64,000 bases of DNA from Brevibacillus invocatus (GTDB lineage Bacteria > Bacillota > Bacilli > Brevibacillales > Brevibacillaceae), in the NCBI RefSeq assembly GCF_003710915.1, contig NZ_RHHR01000001.1:1-64000 (forward strand). The letters are read 5' to 3'. The notes under the pieces are model-generated. The model was not told the DNA's origin and did not search any database. It worked only from the letters and a program-made list of their open reading frames with translations. The position numbers were made by a program, and so were the translations under genes. Positions 16,560 to 23,673 of this stretch are shown piece after piece. Within the stretch, counting starts at the first letter, position 1. Every line of letters starts with the position of its first letter.

Positions 16560-17305
16560 CTCATAAACCAGAGAATAATCGCAGTGGCCACCGCTACGGA
16601 GACAGCAGTCAGCATCGCCTCCACTCCACGCGATACACCAGCGACCAAATCACCCGCCATCAGATCGCGAAGTGAATTTGTGATCGCGATACCTGGAAAT
16701 AAAGGAAGCATGGCACCAATGATCAGAATGCTCATGTGCAGCTGAGGAAAAAAGGTGACAAATAATAAGGCAACAAGACCACCCAAGAGGGCGGCTGAAA
16801 ACTCGGTGAAAAATTTCATGTGAACAAACCTTTCGAAATATTCCATGCTCAGATTCACAGTCAATCCGGCTAGGGCGCTAGGGCCAAGATCCAGCCAAGT
16901 GCCTCCAGCCAGCATGGAAAAGGCGCCGCTGGCAGTAGCGGCTGCCATATGCTGCATCCACTTCGGATAGACCGGCTTCTTTTGATCAATCTCGCGAAGT
17001 GTACGATATGCTTCAGACAACGTAATGCCTCCGCTGACAAAACGTCGGGAAACATCATTGACCAACGTAATCTTGTTCAGGTTGGTCGTCCGCTTGGGAG
17101 TGCGAACCATGCGTGTATGGTCCTGTCCTTGGCAGCGAAACGAAAGAATCACACTCGTCGGCGTAGCAGAGCTGTTCACGTCGTCCATCCCTGCCGCTTG
17201 CGCGATACGAGTCATCGTCTCTTCCGTTCGATAAGTCTCTCCCCCGCTTTTCAAAATCATGGTCCCTGCCAACAGACATGTATCCATCACCAAATCTGCG
17301 GACAC
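16556..17305 (-). CDS. threonine/serine exporter, large subunit (ThrE N-terminal half)
   Basis: This 249-residue protein of the DUF1212/ThrE family has an N-terminal soluble region with MKSGGETYRTEETMTRIAQA and NSSATPTSVILSF, then about five membrane segments with GAMLPLFPGIAITNSLRDLMAGD. It is translationally coupled to the small half downstream and begins 15 bp after yabT ends. Confidence 0.9.
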   Translation of the reverse strand: MSADLVMDTCLLAGTMILKSGGETYRTEETMTRIAQAAGMDDVNSSATPTSVILSFRCQGQDHTRMVRTPKRTTNLNKITLVNDVSRRFVSGGITLSEAYRTLREIDQKKPVYPKWMQHMAAATASGAFSMLAGGTWLDLGPSALAGLTVNLSMEYFERFVHMKFFTEFSAALLGGLVALLFVTFFPQLHMSILIIGAMLPLFPGIAITNSLRDLMAGDLVAGVSRGVEAMLTAVSVAVATAIILWFMR

Positions 17306-17320
17306 TCATCGTCACACCCT

Positions 17321-18262
17321 TCATAAAAACCATGCATAGTAAAGTGTGCCAGCCAGCAGCAGCATCGATGCAACGAACAAACTGCTGATCCACTTGCCTC
17401 CTGTACCCGATCCTTGTTGCTTTGTCGGTGCTGGGGAAGCAGGTGCTACTGTCGATTCACGCAAAATAGCCAGCATTTCTGCCCTCATCTCATGGGCAGT
17501 GGCATATTTCCCGTGAAATGCCTTGATCAAAGGCACTCGATAGGGGTACAAGCTGTCACTTTTTCGTATTATATCACAGAGTATCTGGGTCTGACGCGGT
17601 TCGCCCAAGCTCATGTGCCAAGTCTGTGAATCCACGACGAGCCTGACCATCATGACTGCTGTCGAAAACAGATCGTAGCTGACCTCGGAACGTCTGTCTC
17701 CGGCATGCCAATAAGCGCGGTCATACTCTTCCGTAAACTGGCGGACAGCGTTGCCGAGCTTGGTCACTCCACCAAAGTCGATCAGACTTACCTGCTTGTC
17801 CTGGCGGGTGACGATCACGTTCTCTGGCTTCAAATCGCCAAAGGTCCAACCATGCTTATGAAGGATGTCAAGGCGGGCCAAAAGCTGAACGATCAGTACA
17901 GGAACCCACTCCACCCCTGCCTTTTGGATATAGTCATCCAGCTGATCGCCATCCAGGTACTCCATGGCGTAAAAAGTACACGGTCTTCCGTTTAAAACGA
18001 GATCGTCTACGTCACACAGGAGCGGTCCCACTCGGGAATCCCGCCCCTGTTGCAAGCTTTTTAACACATTTACTTCCATCAATATATCCATGCCCTCGAA
18101 ACCAACCTTGACCGCTCTCTTGACGCCACCTTGTGTGGTCAAATAGACAGCCCCGTTTGCACCACGCCCCAACTCCCGCAGAACGTGGTAAACGTTTTTG
18201 TTCCACTTCCCATGAAATTGGCGGGGCAGGTCGGGTGTGGCCACTTTAAAAGACATGGTCAC
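17321..18262 (-). CDS. yabT: membrane-anchored Ser/Thr protein kinase, YabT-like
   Basis: This Hanks-type kinase has the glycine loop GRGANGAVY, the ATP Lys in RAVKVG, catalytic segment FGDLKPEN and DFGGV. A Pro/Gly-rich linker leads to one C-terminal membrane segment (SSLFVASMLLLAGTLYYAWF), so the kinase faces the cytoplasm, as in B. subtilis YabT, which acts at the sporulation septum and phosphorylates RecA. It follows yabS with a short overlap. The start is placed at GTG 18262 because GGAG lies 6 nt upstream; ATG 18256 is the alternative, and longer forms would run deep into yabS. Confidence 0.88.
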   Translation of the reverse strand: MTMSFKVATPDLPRQFHGKWNKNVYHVLRELGRGANGAVYLTTQGGVKRAVKVGFEGMDILMEVNVLKSLQQGRDSRVGPLLCDVDDLVLNGRPCTFYAMEYLDGDQLDDYIQKAGVEWVPVLIVQLLARLDILHKHGWTFGDLKPENVIVTRQDKQVSLIDFGGVTKLGNAVRQFTEEYDRAYWHAGDRRSEVSYDLFSTAVMMVRLVVDSQTWHMSLGEPRQTQILCDIIRKSDSLYPYRVPLIKAFHGKYATAHEMRAEMLAILRESTVAPASPAPTKQQGSGTGGKWISSLFVASMLLLAGTLYYAWFL

Positions 18263-19004
18263 GCAAATCTCCTTCACCGTCTTCAACATTCGACTCGCGA
18301 TAACGCTCAGATAGTGCTTGAGGGAGTTTGATGTGTTCGAATAAAGTGATTGCTTCGACAATCGCTGGGCCTGTAGGTGTGATTCCGCTCATCGCCAAAT
18401 CAGGTGTTAGCTGGTGCGCCTGCTCGACTTTATCCGTCCAAGGAATTCGCACATCGAGATGCTGATGTTTCCCAGGAAATGAGCAGACCGCCATACGGCT
18501 TTGCCCACTCCGCGAACGAAGGCTGATGCTGAAATCGTGAATGGCTTGCTGTACAGCGGATATTTTCGGCTTCATACTCCCCGAGGTATCCACCAGCATC
18601 ACGACATTCAGATTGCTTTTCTCGCCCAGTTCGTCCACCATTCCGGCTACCTGTACGCGTTTGGAAGGCGCTAGTTCTTCGATTCCTGAATCACCGAGGA
18701 TTTCTTGCAATTCTTTATTTACGACCTGATGAATCGTTCGGGTCATCGCTTTGCGCGTCAGCATCTGCACCGTTTGGGCCAACTGCTGCGGATAGACGAT
18801 ATCACATAATCCGCCCCCTGCTTCCGCAATGTCGCGGATCTCCGTTTCCCCCTTTTCACCAAGCTCACTTTTGTCAATAACGCCAATCACATTCACCGTG
18901 ATTCCCTGTTCTCTCGCCAGCGCTGCAGCTGCCACCGGACTCATACCGGAATTGGAGCAGCCATCTGTTACAACCAGAATCTGTCGAAGTGTCGCTTCTT
19001 TCAC
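18246..19004 (-). CDS. yabS: von Willebrand factor A domain protein, YabS-like
   Basis: This is a 252-residue cytoplasmic protein with a VWA fold. The MIDAS motif DTSGSM and downstream GITPTGPAI are present, and the N-terminus reads RQILVVTDGCSNSG, also seen in YabS. The start is GTG at 19004 with GGGGAG 7 nt before. Gene order spoIIE-yabS-yabT-tilS is that of B. subtilis. Its role is not known; pairing of a VWA protein with a kinase suggests a regulatory complex. Confidence 0.88.
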   Translation of the reverse strand: MKEATLRQILVVTDGCSNSGMSPVAAAALAREQGITVNVIGVIDKSELGEKGETEIRDIAEAGGGLCDIVYPQQLAQTVQMLTRKAMTRTIHQVVNKELQEILGDSGIEELAPSKRVQVAGMVDELGEKSNLNVVMLVDTSGSMKPKISAVQQAIHDFSISLRSRSGQSRMAVCSFPGKHQHLDVRIPWTDKVEQAHQLTPDLAMSGITPTGPAIVEAITLFEHIKLPQALSERYRESNVEDGEGDLRDHVF

Positions 19005-19070
19005 AAATAATCTCCCCATTCTGCCTGTTTTAGCAACAGTATCGACGCGCAGAAGGGAAAACATACCTTC

Positions 19071-21545
19071 CTAACTCACAATCCTCGGTCGTTCCAGCTT
19101 TTGCATGCCGTGAACCTGGATAGCCGACCATTGTGGCACAAAACGATCGATGCGCGCCACAAGCACGGTCATGTCGTCTACGATCTGTCCGGAATGCTGC
19201 CGGATGACCTTTTCCAAAAGCAGGTCCGCCACCTCCTGGGGGTTGTCTGTCTCCAGCTCTGCGATGATTCGCTTCATCCATGCCTGCCGATTTTCGATAT
19301 GGCGCGGCGCCTCATAAATGCCATCCGACATCATGATCAGTAGATCTCCCGGCTTTAGCATGCGGGATACGACATCCACCTCGATTTCCTCCAAGATCCC
19401 TACCGGCAAATTGTTCGCGGTAATGGTGATTACATCCGGTCCGCGCTTTACAAAGCTGGGCGTCGAACCGATCTTCACAAAGCGTGTATGCGCCGTCTGC
19501 AGGTCGATCAGGGCCAAGTCCACCGTAGCGAACATCTCGTCCGTAGAACGAAGGGCAAGGACCGAATTGACGGTCTTGATCGAGAGCTTCTCGTCAATAC
19601 CGGAGCGCAGCAGCTGCTGCAGCATGTCCAATGCGGACTGGCTCTCGAGGAAAGCGCGTTCACCATTGCCCATGCCATCACTGATTGCCAAGGCCATCTT
19701 GCCATTGCCCAGATCCATCGTGCGGAAGCTGTCTCCAGAAAGCAGCTTCCCATCCTTTGCCGCACCAGCGATGCCTATGTCGATTTCAAACGTTTTGGCT
19801 GAAGCCAGGCACATCGTGCAGGAACCATCTTTCTGCGCTTCGCAATGCCGCTCCCGGACGATGATGTTCTCACCCAGAATCTCTGTCAGCATCGGGGCCA
19901 CAATTTTGGCGCATTCATCTCGTCCGTAGCAGGATGGCTGGCTGATCTCGATATCTACCTTTCCTTCCTCCAAGCTGTGTATATCCACGCGGCGCACAGA
20001 GAGTCCCAACCCTTCCAGCGCCTTCGATACCTGTTTCTCCTGAAAGCTCAGCTCCATGCCTTCACGCTGGATCTCCTGGGCAAAATCGCTCATCACCCGG
20101 GAGACACCCGAAAGCTGATCTGCCACCAGCTTGCGGCTCTCCTTCACTTGTTTTTTCAATAGCTCAAACGATTGCTGACGGTCGTATTCCTGCTCCATGA
20201 CAGTGAACACCTTGTCTGTCTTGACGCATTTGCGCTCCCAATCCCGAGGTGGCGTAACCCCCGCCAGCGTGCCGTTTTCATGTACTTTTTCCGCCAGCCA
20301 ACGCATCCCCTCGTAGGTTGATTGCATGTCCTTCTCCCAGCACTGCTCCTTCTTAAAGCACTTCTGGCAGGTGAACTCGGTGACTCTGCTGAGAAAAGCA
20401 TCAGCCTGCTCTTCGGTTTCCTCCGGATCAGCTGTTTGGGCAAAGCTGTGTGACAGCTGCGTAAACAGATCTGAGAACTGCTGAATTTTCCCCGCCGTCA
20501 CATCGCGCACCCTGCGCATGTACTCCTGATGAGACTGCTGATTTTCCGGAGTGCCCGGAATAAAGCGGGCGACTTTTTTCCATAGGACTGCTGGCGTCAG
20601 GATGAATAGGACGATCGCCAGTGACGTTTCTACCAGTGAAAGATAGAGGGTTTCCTCTGCCCCTCCGTATATAGCTAAAATCGCAGTACCGATCAGCAGC
20701 CCCGCCGATACGCCGACTTTTCCGCCTTCCTTCAGCAACCCAGCCAACAGCCCGGAGAAAGCAAGCAGATTGATCTGCTGCAAGGCTCCTACATTCGCGA
20801 GACTGAGAATGAGGCCGGTCACCACACCGACTGCAGCCCCAACCGTGCCGCCACCGACGAATGCAAAGAGGAGCAACAGGTACCGCGACAAGACGTGTTC
20901 CATCGAGATTCCTTCTATAACCCAATCCACTGTGCCCGTCATCAAAGAGGCCAGCAGAATAACCAATGAGACAATTTCCTCGGTCTTCAGCGGTTCATAA
21001 GGCTTGGCCATATAGATGATCGACAGCGATTGGATGAAAATCAGGGTCAGCACAAAACCCAGTACGGCTTCAACCCCGACCATCACCAATTCAAAGGTAT
21101 TGACCTGATTAGTCAGCACCTGATAGAGCAAATGGCTGATAAATACGGTCACCATCACGAGCAAGGGAGTTCGGGAAAAGTCCTTTTGCCTGAATCGCTC
21201 GCTTAGCTTGCAGGCAATCAACGCCAGCACGATACCGAGTGTCGCCTGCAGACCCACTGGCACGGATTGCGTGAACGCACCTGCGATCAGGGCAAGCCCC
21301 GTGGCCATCATACAATCACGACGCAAGTAGAACATGACCATAAAATACGGAATGACAAACGGCGTCAATTCTTCTAGGATCAACGCACGACCCAACAAAA
21401 ATCCCATCAACAAGGGAAGCACATTCCACTTCTGTACGGTTTGGGCCACTTTTTCAGTCCACGTAGTTGCTGTTGTATTCACTTGTTCGGATACTTGACG
21501 AGTCCATACCTGACCCGTTCCTGATACATTCTTGTTTGCGATCAT
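19071..21545 (-). CDS. spoIIE: stage II sporulation protein E, PP2C-type phosphatase
   Basis: SpoIIE dephosphorylates SpoIIAA, thereby activating sigma F in the forespore, and localises to the polar septum with FtsZ. The 824 residues show about ten N-terminal membrane segments (about 40-330), a central FtsZ-binding and multimerisation region with Cys-rich FTCQKCFKKEQCW, and a C-terminal PP2C domain (about 600-824) with ISDGMGNGERA, MMSDGIYEAPRH and VDDMTVLVARI. An unusual promoter with a 21-bp spacer lies upstream. Confidence 0.97.
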   Translation of the reverse strand: MIANKNVSGTGQVWTRQVSEQVNTTATTWTEKVAQTVQKWNVLPLLMGFLLGRALILEELTPFVIPYFMVMFYLRRDCMMATGLALIAGAFTQSVPVGLQATLGIVLALIACKLSERFRQKDFSRTPLLVMVTVFISHLLYQVLTNQVNTFELVMVGVEAVLGFVLTLIFIQSLSIIYMAKPYEPLKTEEIVSLVILLASLMTGTVDWVIEGISMEHVLSRYLLLLFAFVGGGTVGAAVGVVTGLILSLANVGALQQINLLAFSGLLAGLLKEGGKVGVSAGLLIGTAILAIYGGAEETLYLSLVETSLAIVLFILTPAVLWKKVARFIPGTPENQQSHQEYMRRVRDVTAGKIQQFSDLFTQLSHSFAQTADPEETEEQADAFLSRVTEFTCQKCFKKEQCWEKDMQSTYEGMRWLAEKVHENGTLAGVTPPRDWERKCVKTDKVFTVMEQEYDRQQSFELLKKQVKESRKLVADQLSGVSRVMSDFAQEIQREGMELSFQEKQVSKALEGLGLSVRRVDIHSLEEGKVDIEISQPSCYGRDECAKIVAPMLTEILGENIIVRERHCEAQKDGSCTMCLASAKTFEIDIGIAGAAKDGKLLSGDSFRTMDLGNGKMALAISDGMGNGERAFLESQSALDMLQQLLRSGIDEKLSIKTVNSVLALRSTDEMFATVDLALIDLQTAHTRFVKIGSTPSFVKRGPDVITITANNLPVGILEEIEVDVVSRMLKPGDLLIMMSDGIYEAPRHIENRQAWMKRIIAELETDNPQEVADLLLEKVIRQHSGQIVDDMTVLVARIDRFVPQWSAIQVHGMQKLERPRIVS

Positions 21546-21583
21546 TTGCGCACCACCCCGTTCTTGTTCATTTCGGTTTTCTC

Positions 21584-21616
21584 ATTATACGAAGGGGGTT
21601 ATGTAAAATTTGTCAA
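21584..21616 (-). promoter_or_regulatory. spoIIE promoter with 21-bp spacer
   Basis: On the minus strand a perfect TTGACA (21611-21616) and a perfect TATAAT (21584-21589) are separated by 21 bp, 4 bp more than optimal. The B. subtilis spoIIE promoter has the same feature and needs Spo0A to let sigma A use the misplaced -35. The distance to the start codon is about 38 nt. Confidence 0.85.
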
Positions 21617-21642
21617 AATACCAAGTCGTATTCCTAGAATCG

Positions 21643-21649
21643 TGCGACA
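21643..21649 (-). promoter_or_regulatory. candidate Spo0A box upstream of spoIIE
   Basis: TGTCGCA on the minus strand matches the Spo0A core TGTCGAA at 6 of 7 positions and lies about 30 bp upstream of the -35, where Spo0A binds in B. subtilis. Confidence 0.5.
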
Positions 21650-21681
21650 AAAACATTGACATGTTTGGACATGAAAGCACG

Positions 21682-21733
21682 AAAAAACCTCTTTGCGCGC
21701 GACTCTGGTCTTGGCAGACACGGGAAAGAGGTT
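21682..21733 (-). terminator. second terminator-like hairpin upstream of spoIIE
   Basis: On the minus strand AACCTCTTT pairs with AAAGAGGTT across a loop of about 30 nt and is followed by TTTTC. It lies after the stronger terminator at 21757-21790 and would catch read-through from yabR. Confidence 0.5.
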
Positions 21734-21756
21734 GAGGCCTTCCTATCTCAGAATAG

Positions 21757-21790
21757 AAAAAAGCCGACGTTATGGCGGACAACGTCGGCT
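21757..21790 (-). terminator. terminator of the yabP-yabQ-divIC-yabR unit
   Basis: On the minus strand AGCCGACGTT pairs perfectly with AACGTCGGCT and is followed by TTTTTC. The 130 bp between it and the yabR stop codon shows no gene. Confidence 0.85.
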
Positions 21791-21919
21791 GACAGGTGAT
21801 TCGCGCTTAGCGAAACGGGCTTATATTACCTATTCGTCATTTCCATCAAATGACCTTCCTCGTTTATTAGAGAAAATACATAATCTATAAAGAAAGAAAA
21901 GTCAAAATTTTTAGATTTA

Positions 21920-22285
21920 TTAACGGTGACGTCCTCGCTTCTCCGTATTTTTTTTGCGCGTTGACTGACGTTCTTCGCTCTCTTTTAGAAACCGGTTCAG
22001 CTTATCTTCAAAGCCCTCTCCACGCTCCCGCGGACTGCGCGGAGGACGCTCCTGTTCCTTGGCTTTTTTGATCGACAAACCAATTTTTCCTTCACGCAGA
22101 CTTAGCACTTTGACTGTCACCACGTCCCCTACCTTCAGAAACTGGTGAATGTCTTTGACGAACGTGTCTGCGATTTCGCTAATGTGAACCAGACCGGTTG
22201 CTCCCCCTGGCAGTTCCACAAATGCGCCGAATTTCGTGATACCCGTCACTTTTCCTTCAAGTTTGCTCCCGATCTCGACTCCCAT
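21920..22285 (-). CDS. yabR: S1 domain RNA-binding protein, YabR-like
   Basis: This 121-residue protein has an N-terminal S1 fold (about 1-75) with KLEGKVTGITKFGAFVELPG and TGLVHISEI, then a basic tail rich in Arg, Lys and Glu. It resembles YabR and general stress protein 13, which bind ribosomal or other RNA. ATG 22285 is chosen because the homologue starts at the same point (MGVEIGSKLEGK); upstream GGGAGG is 11 nt away, slightly long. Confidence 0.88.
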   Translation of the reverse strand: MGVEIGSKLEGKVTGITKFGAFVELPGGATGLVHISEIADTFVKDIHQFLKVGDVVTVKVLSLREGKIGLSIKKAKEQERPPRSPRERGEGFEDKLNRFLKESEERQSTRKKNTEKRGRHR

Positions 22286-22327
22286 GAGCTGGAAAGCCTC
22301 CCTCTGCTTGAAGATCCGATGCACACT

Positions 22328-22639
22328 CTATTCTTCTGGAATCACGTATATGCTTTCCCCTGGTTTTGTAAAGTAAATACGTTTGCGTGCCAGCTCGGCC
22401 AGGTAATCCTGATCGTTCAACCGACTCGCCTCGTATGTAAGCTCCTCCCGCTTTTGCTGAAGCACTGCTGTCTCCTGCTGCAGCGTCTCCAACTCTGACT
22501 TCTTCTGGGCAAGCACCCCGCTTTGGAGGTACAACGTATAGCCAGTCCAGATGAAGCAACATAGGATCACAAAGAAAAACAGCCGAATCCTACGCTTCTG
22601 TCCTTTTCTGTTTGATGGAGAGGAAACTGCTTTGCTCAC
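22328..22639 (-). CDS. divIC: septum formation initiator, DivIC/FtsB-like
   Basis: This 103-residue bitopic protein has a basic cytoplasmic N-terminus, one membrane segment (LFFFVILCCFIWTGYTLYL), and an external coiled coil (about 50-85) followed by YLAELARKRIYFTKPGE. DivIC works with DivIB and FtsL in the divisome. The start is GTG 22639, with GAGGTGA six nt before it, 20 nt after the yabQ stop. The gene follows yabQ as in B. subtilis. Confidence 0.9.
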   Translation of the reverse strand: MSKAVSSPSNRKGQKRRIRLFFFVILCCFIWTGYTLYLQSGVLAQKKSELETLQQETAVLQQKREELTYEASRLNDQDYLAELARKRIYFTKPGESIYVIPEE

Positions 22640-22659
22640 TTTGCTCACCTCAGAACTTC

Positions 22660-23232
22660 TTAATCCTGCTTTTTCTTCGAGTGAAACCAATTCTTCCAAT
22701 TCTTCCAAAATCCTGTTGTTTTGCCGAACATTTTTTTCCCCAAATGTTGACCCCATCTGGCAAAAGGTGATGTGACAAATCGCGTCACCTTCCACACAAA
22801 ACCTATGATGGCCAGCAACACCGAATAGAGAAACACGAGCAGCATCAGGATCACTCGATAGAAAAACAGAATGGGCCGCACTACAATCGTGTCGATCACA
22901 AGTACAGTGGTACGATATAACCACTGTGAAAATTTTATCATGCGGTTCAGGAAATGAATATACTTCTTACTACCTAGTAAAAAATACATCCACGCGCCTA
23001 TAATCACGGCAAAAAAGATAGGGAAACGGATGAGTCCGTCGTTTACTTTGACTAAAATCAAGAAGACTAGGGCCATACTCCCGACCCAAAACAAGAGATC
23101 GAAAATAAATACGATCCAACCAGGCATCCTGCTTCTGCCCTTGAAAACGTGATACGTGTCAAACCCCATTCCCATCAATGCTCCACACGTCAACATGGCC
23201 ATCACCGTCTGAAGCTGAACACCGATACTCAC
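22660..23232 (-). CDS. yabQ: spore cortex biosynthesis protein YabQ
   Basis: This 190-residue membrane protein with about five hydrophobic segments starts MSIGVQLQTVMAMLTCGALM, typical of YabQ, and has a basic C-terminus (WKNWKNWFHSKKKQD). In B. subtilis it is made in the mother cell, localises to the forespore membrane and is needed for cortex. It overlaps yabP by four bases. Confidence 0.92.
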   Translation of the reverse strand: MSIGVQLQTVMAMLTCGALMGMGFDTYHVFKGRSRMPGWIVFIFDLLFWVGSMALVFLILVKVNDGLIRFPIFFAVIIGAWMYFLLGSKKYIHFLNRMIKFSQWLYRTTVLVIDTIVVRPILFFYRVILMLLVFLYSVLLAIIGFVWKVTRFVTSPFARWGQHLGKKMFGKTTGFWKNWKNWFHSKKKQD

Positions 23233-23513
23233 TTGAACAGCTTGCCGAAGAATCCTCTCGAACGATCCCCGACCTGTCCTTGCTCCAGATAGGCCATCTC
23301 GTGTACGAGACCCTCGATAGCCACTTCTCCGGTTTCTAGGCTTAAATTTTTCATGTGCAGATTTTGGCCACGTATGGTTAAAAAGCCGCCTTCCGTCTCC
23401 AAGAGGAATTCCTCGCTGTCAAAGCTTTCGACGTTTTTTACTCCTGAAATCGCCAAACTGCGTCGATTGATCATCACGACTTCGTGCCGAGGTCGTTTTA
23501 TGTGCTCGTTCAT
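23229..23513 (-). CDS. yabP: sporulation protein YabP
   Basis: This 94-residue protein of the YabP/YqfC family shows EVVMINRRSLAISGVKNVESFD and GGFLTIRGQNLHMKNLSLETGEVAIEG-type sequence. YabP is a mother-cell protein with a weak role in spore formation. It is the first gene of yabP-yabQ-divIC-yabR, and a good sigma E promoter lies upstream. Confidence 0.94.
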   Translation of the reverse strand: MNEHIKRPRHEVVMINRRSLAISGVKNVESFDSEEFLLETEGGFLTIRGQNLHMKNLSLETGEVAIEGLVHEMAYLEQGQVGDRSRGFFGKLFK

Positions 23514-23547
23514 GATAACTCCCCCCTAAACGTACCCTTCTTGTACC

Positions 23548-23576
23548 ATCGTATGGGAGGGGATGTCCTTTTATGA
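23548..23576 (-). promoter_or_regulatory. sigma E promoter of yabP
   Basis: On the minus strand TCATAAA (23570-23576) and CATACGAT (23548-23555) are 14 bp apart, close to the sigma E consensus (ATA-type -35, 13-14 bp, CATACAAT-type -10). The leader to ATG is about 30 nt. This agrees with sigma E control of yabP in B. subtilis. Confidence 0.65.
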
Positions 23577-23601
23577 TTTTCATTTGCAAAAAAGAAAGGA
23601 A

Positions 23602-23652
23602 AAGACCCGCGAGATGAGCACTTGGTACAAGCGTTCATCCTGCGGGCCGCAG
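23602..23652. terminator. hairpin downstream of the copper-amine-oxidase-domain gene
   Basis: GACCCGCgagatga and tcatcctGCGGGCC pair as a stem. An A run on the plus-strand left side becomes a T run for minus-strand transcripts, so this is a terminator for the gene ending at 23674. Confidence 0.6.
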
Positions 23653-23673
23653 CTTTAGTACTGCCTTTGTCGA

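Noticed and set aside
21546-21919. tRNA genes between yabR and spoIIE, as in B. subtilis
   Set aside because: No cloverleaf or T-loop motif is present; the region holds only terminators and the spoIIE promoter.
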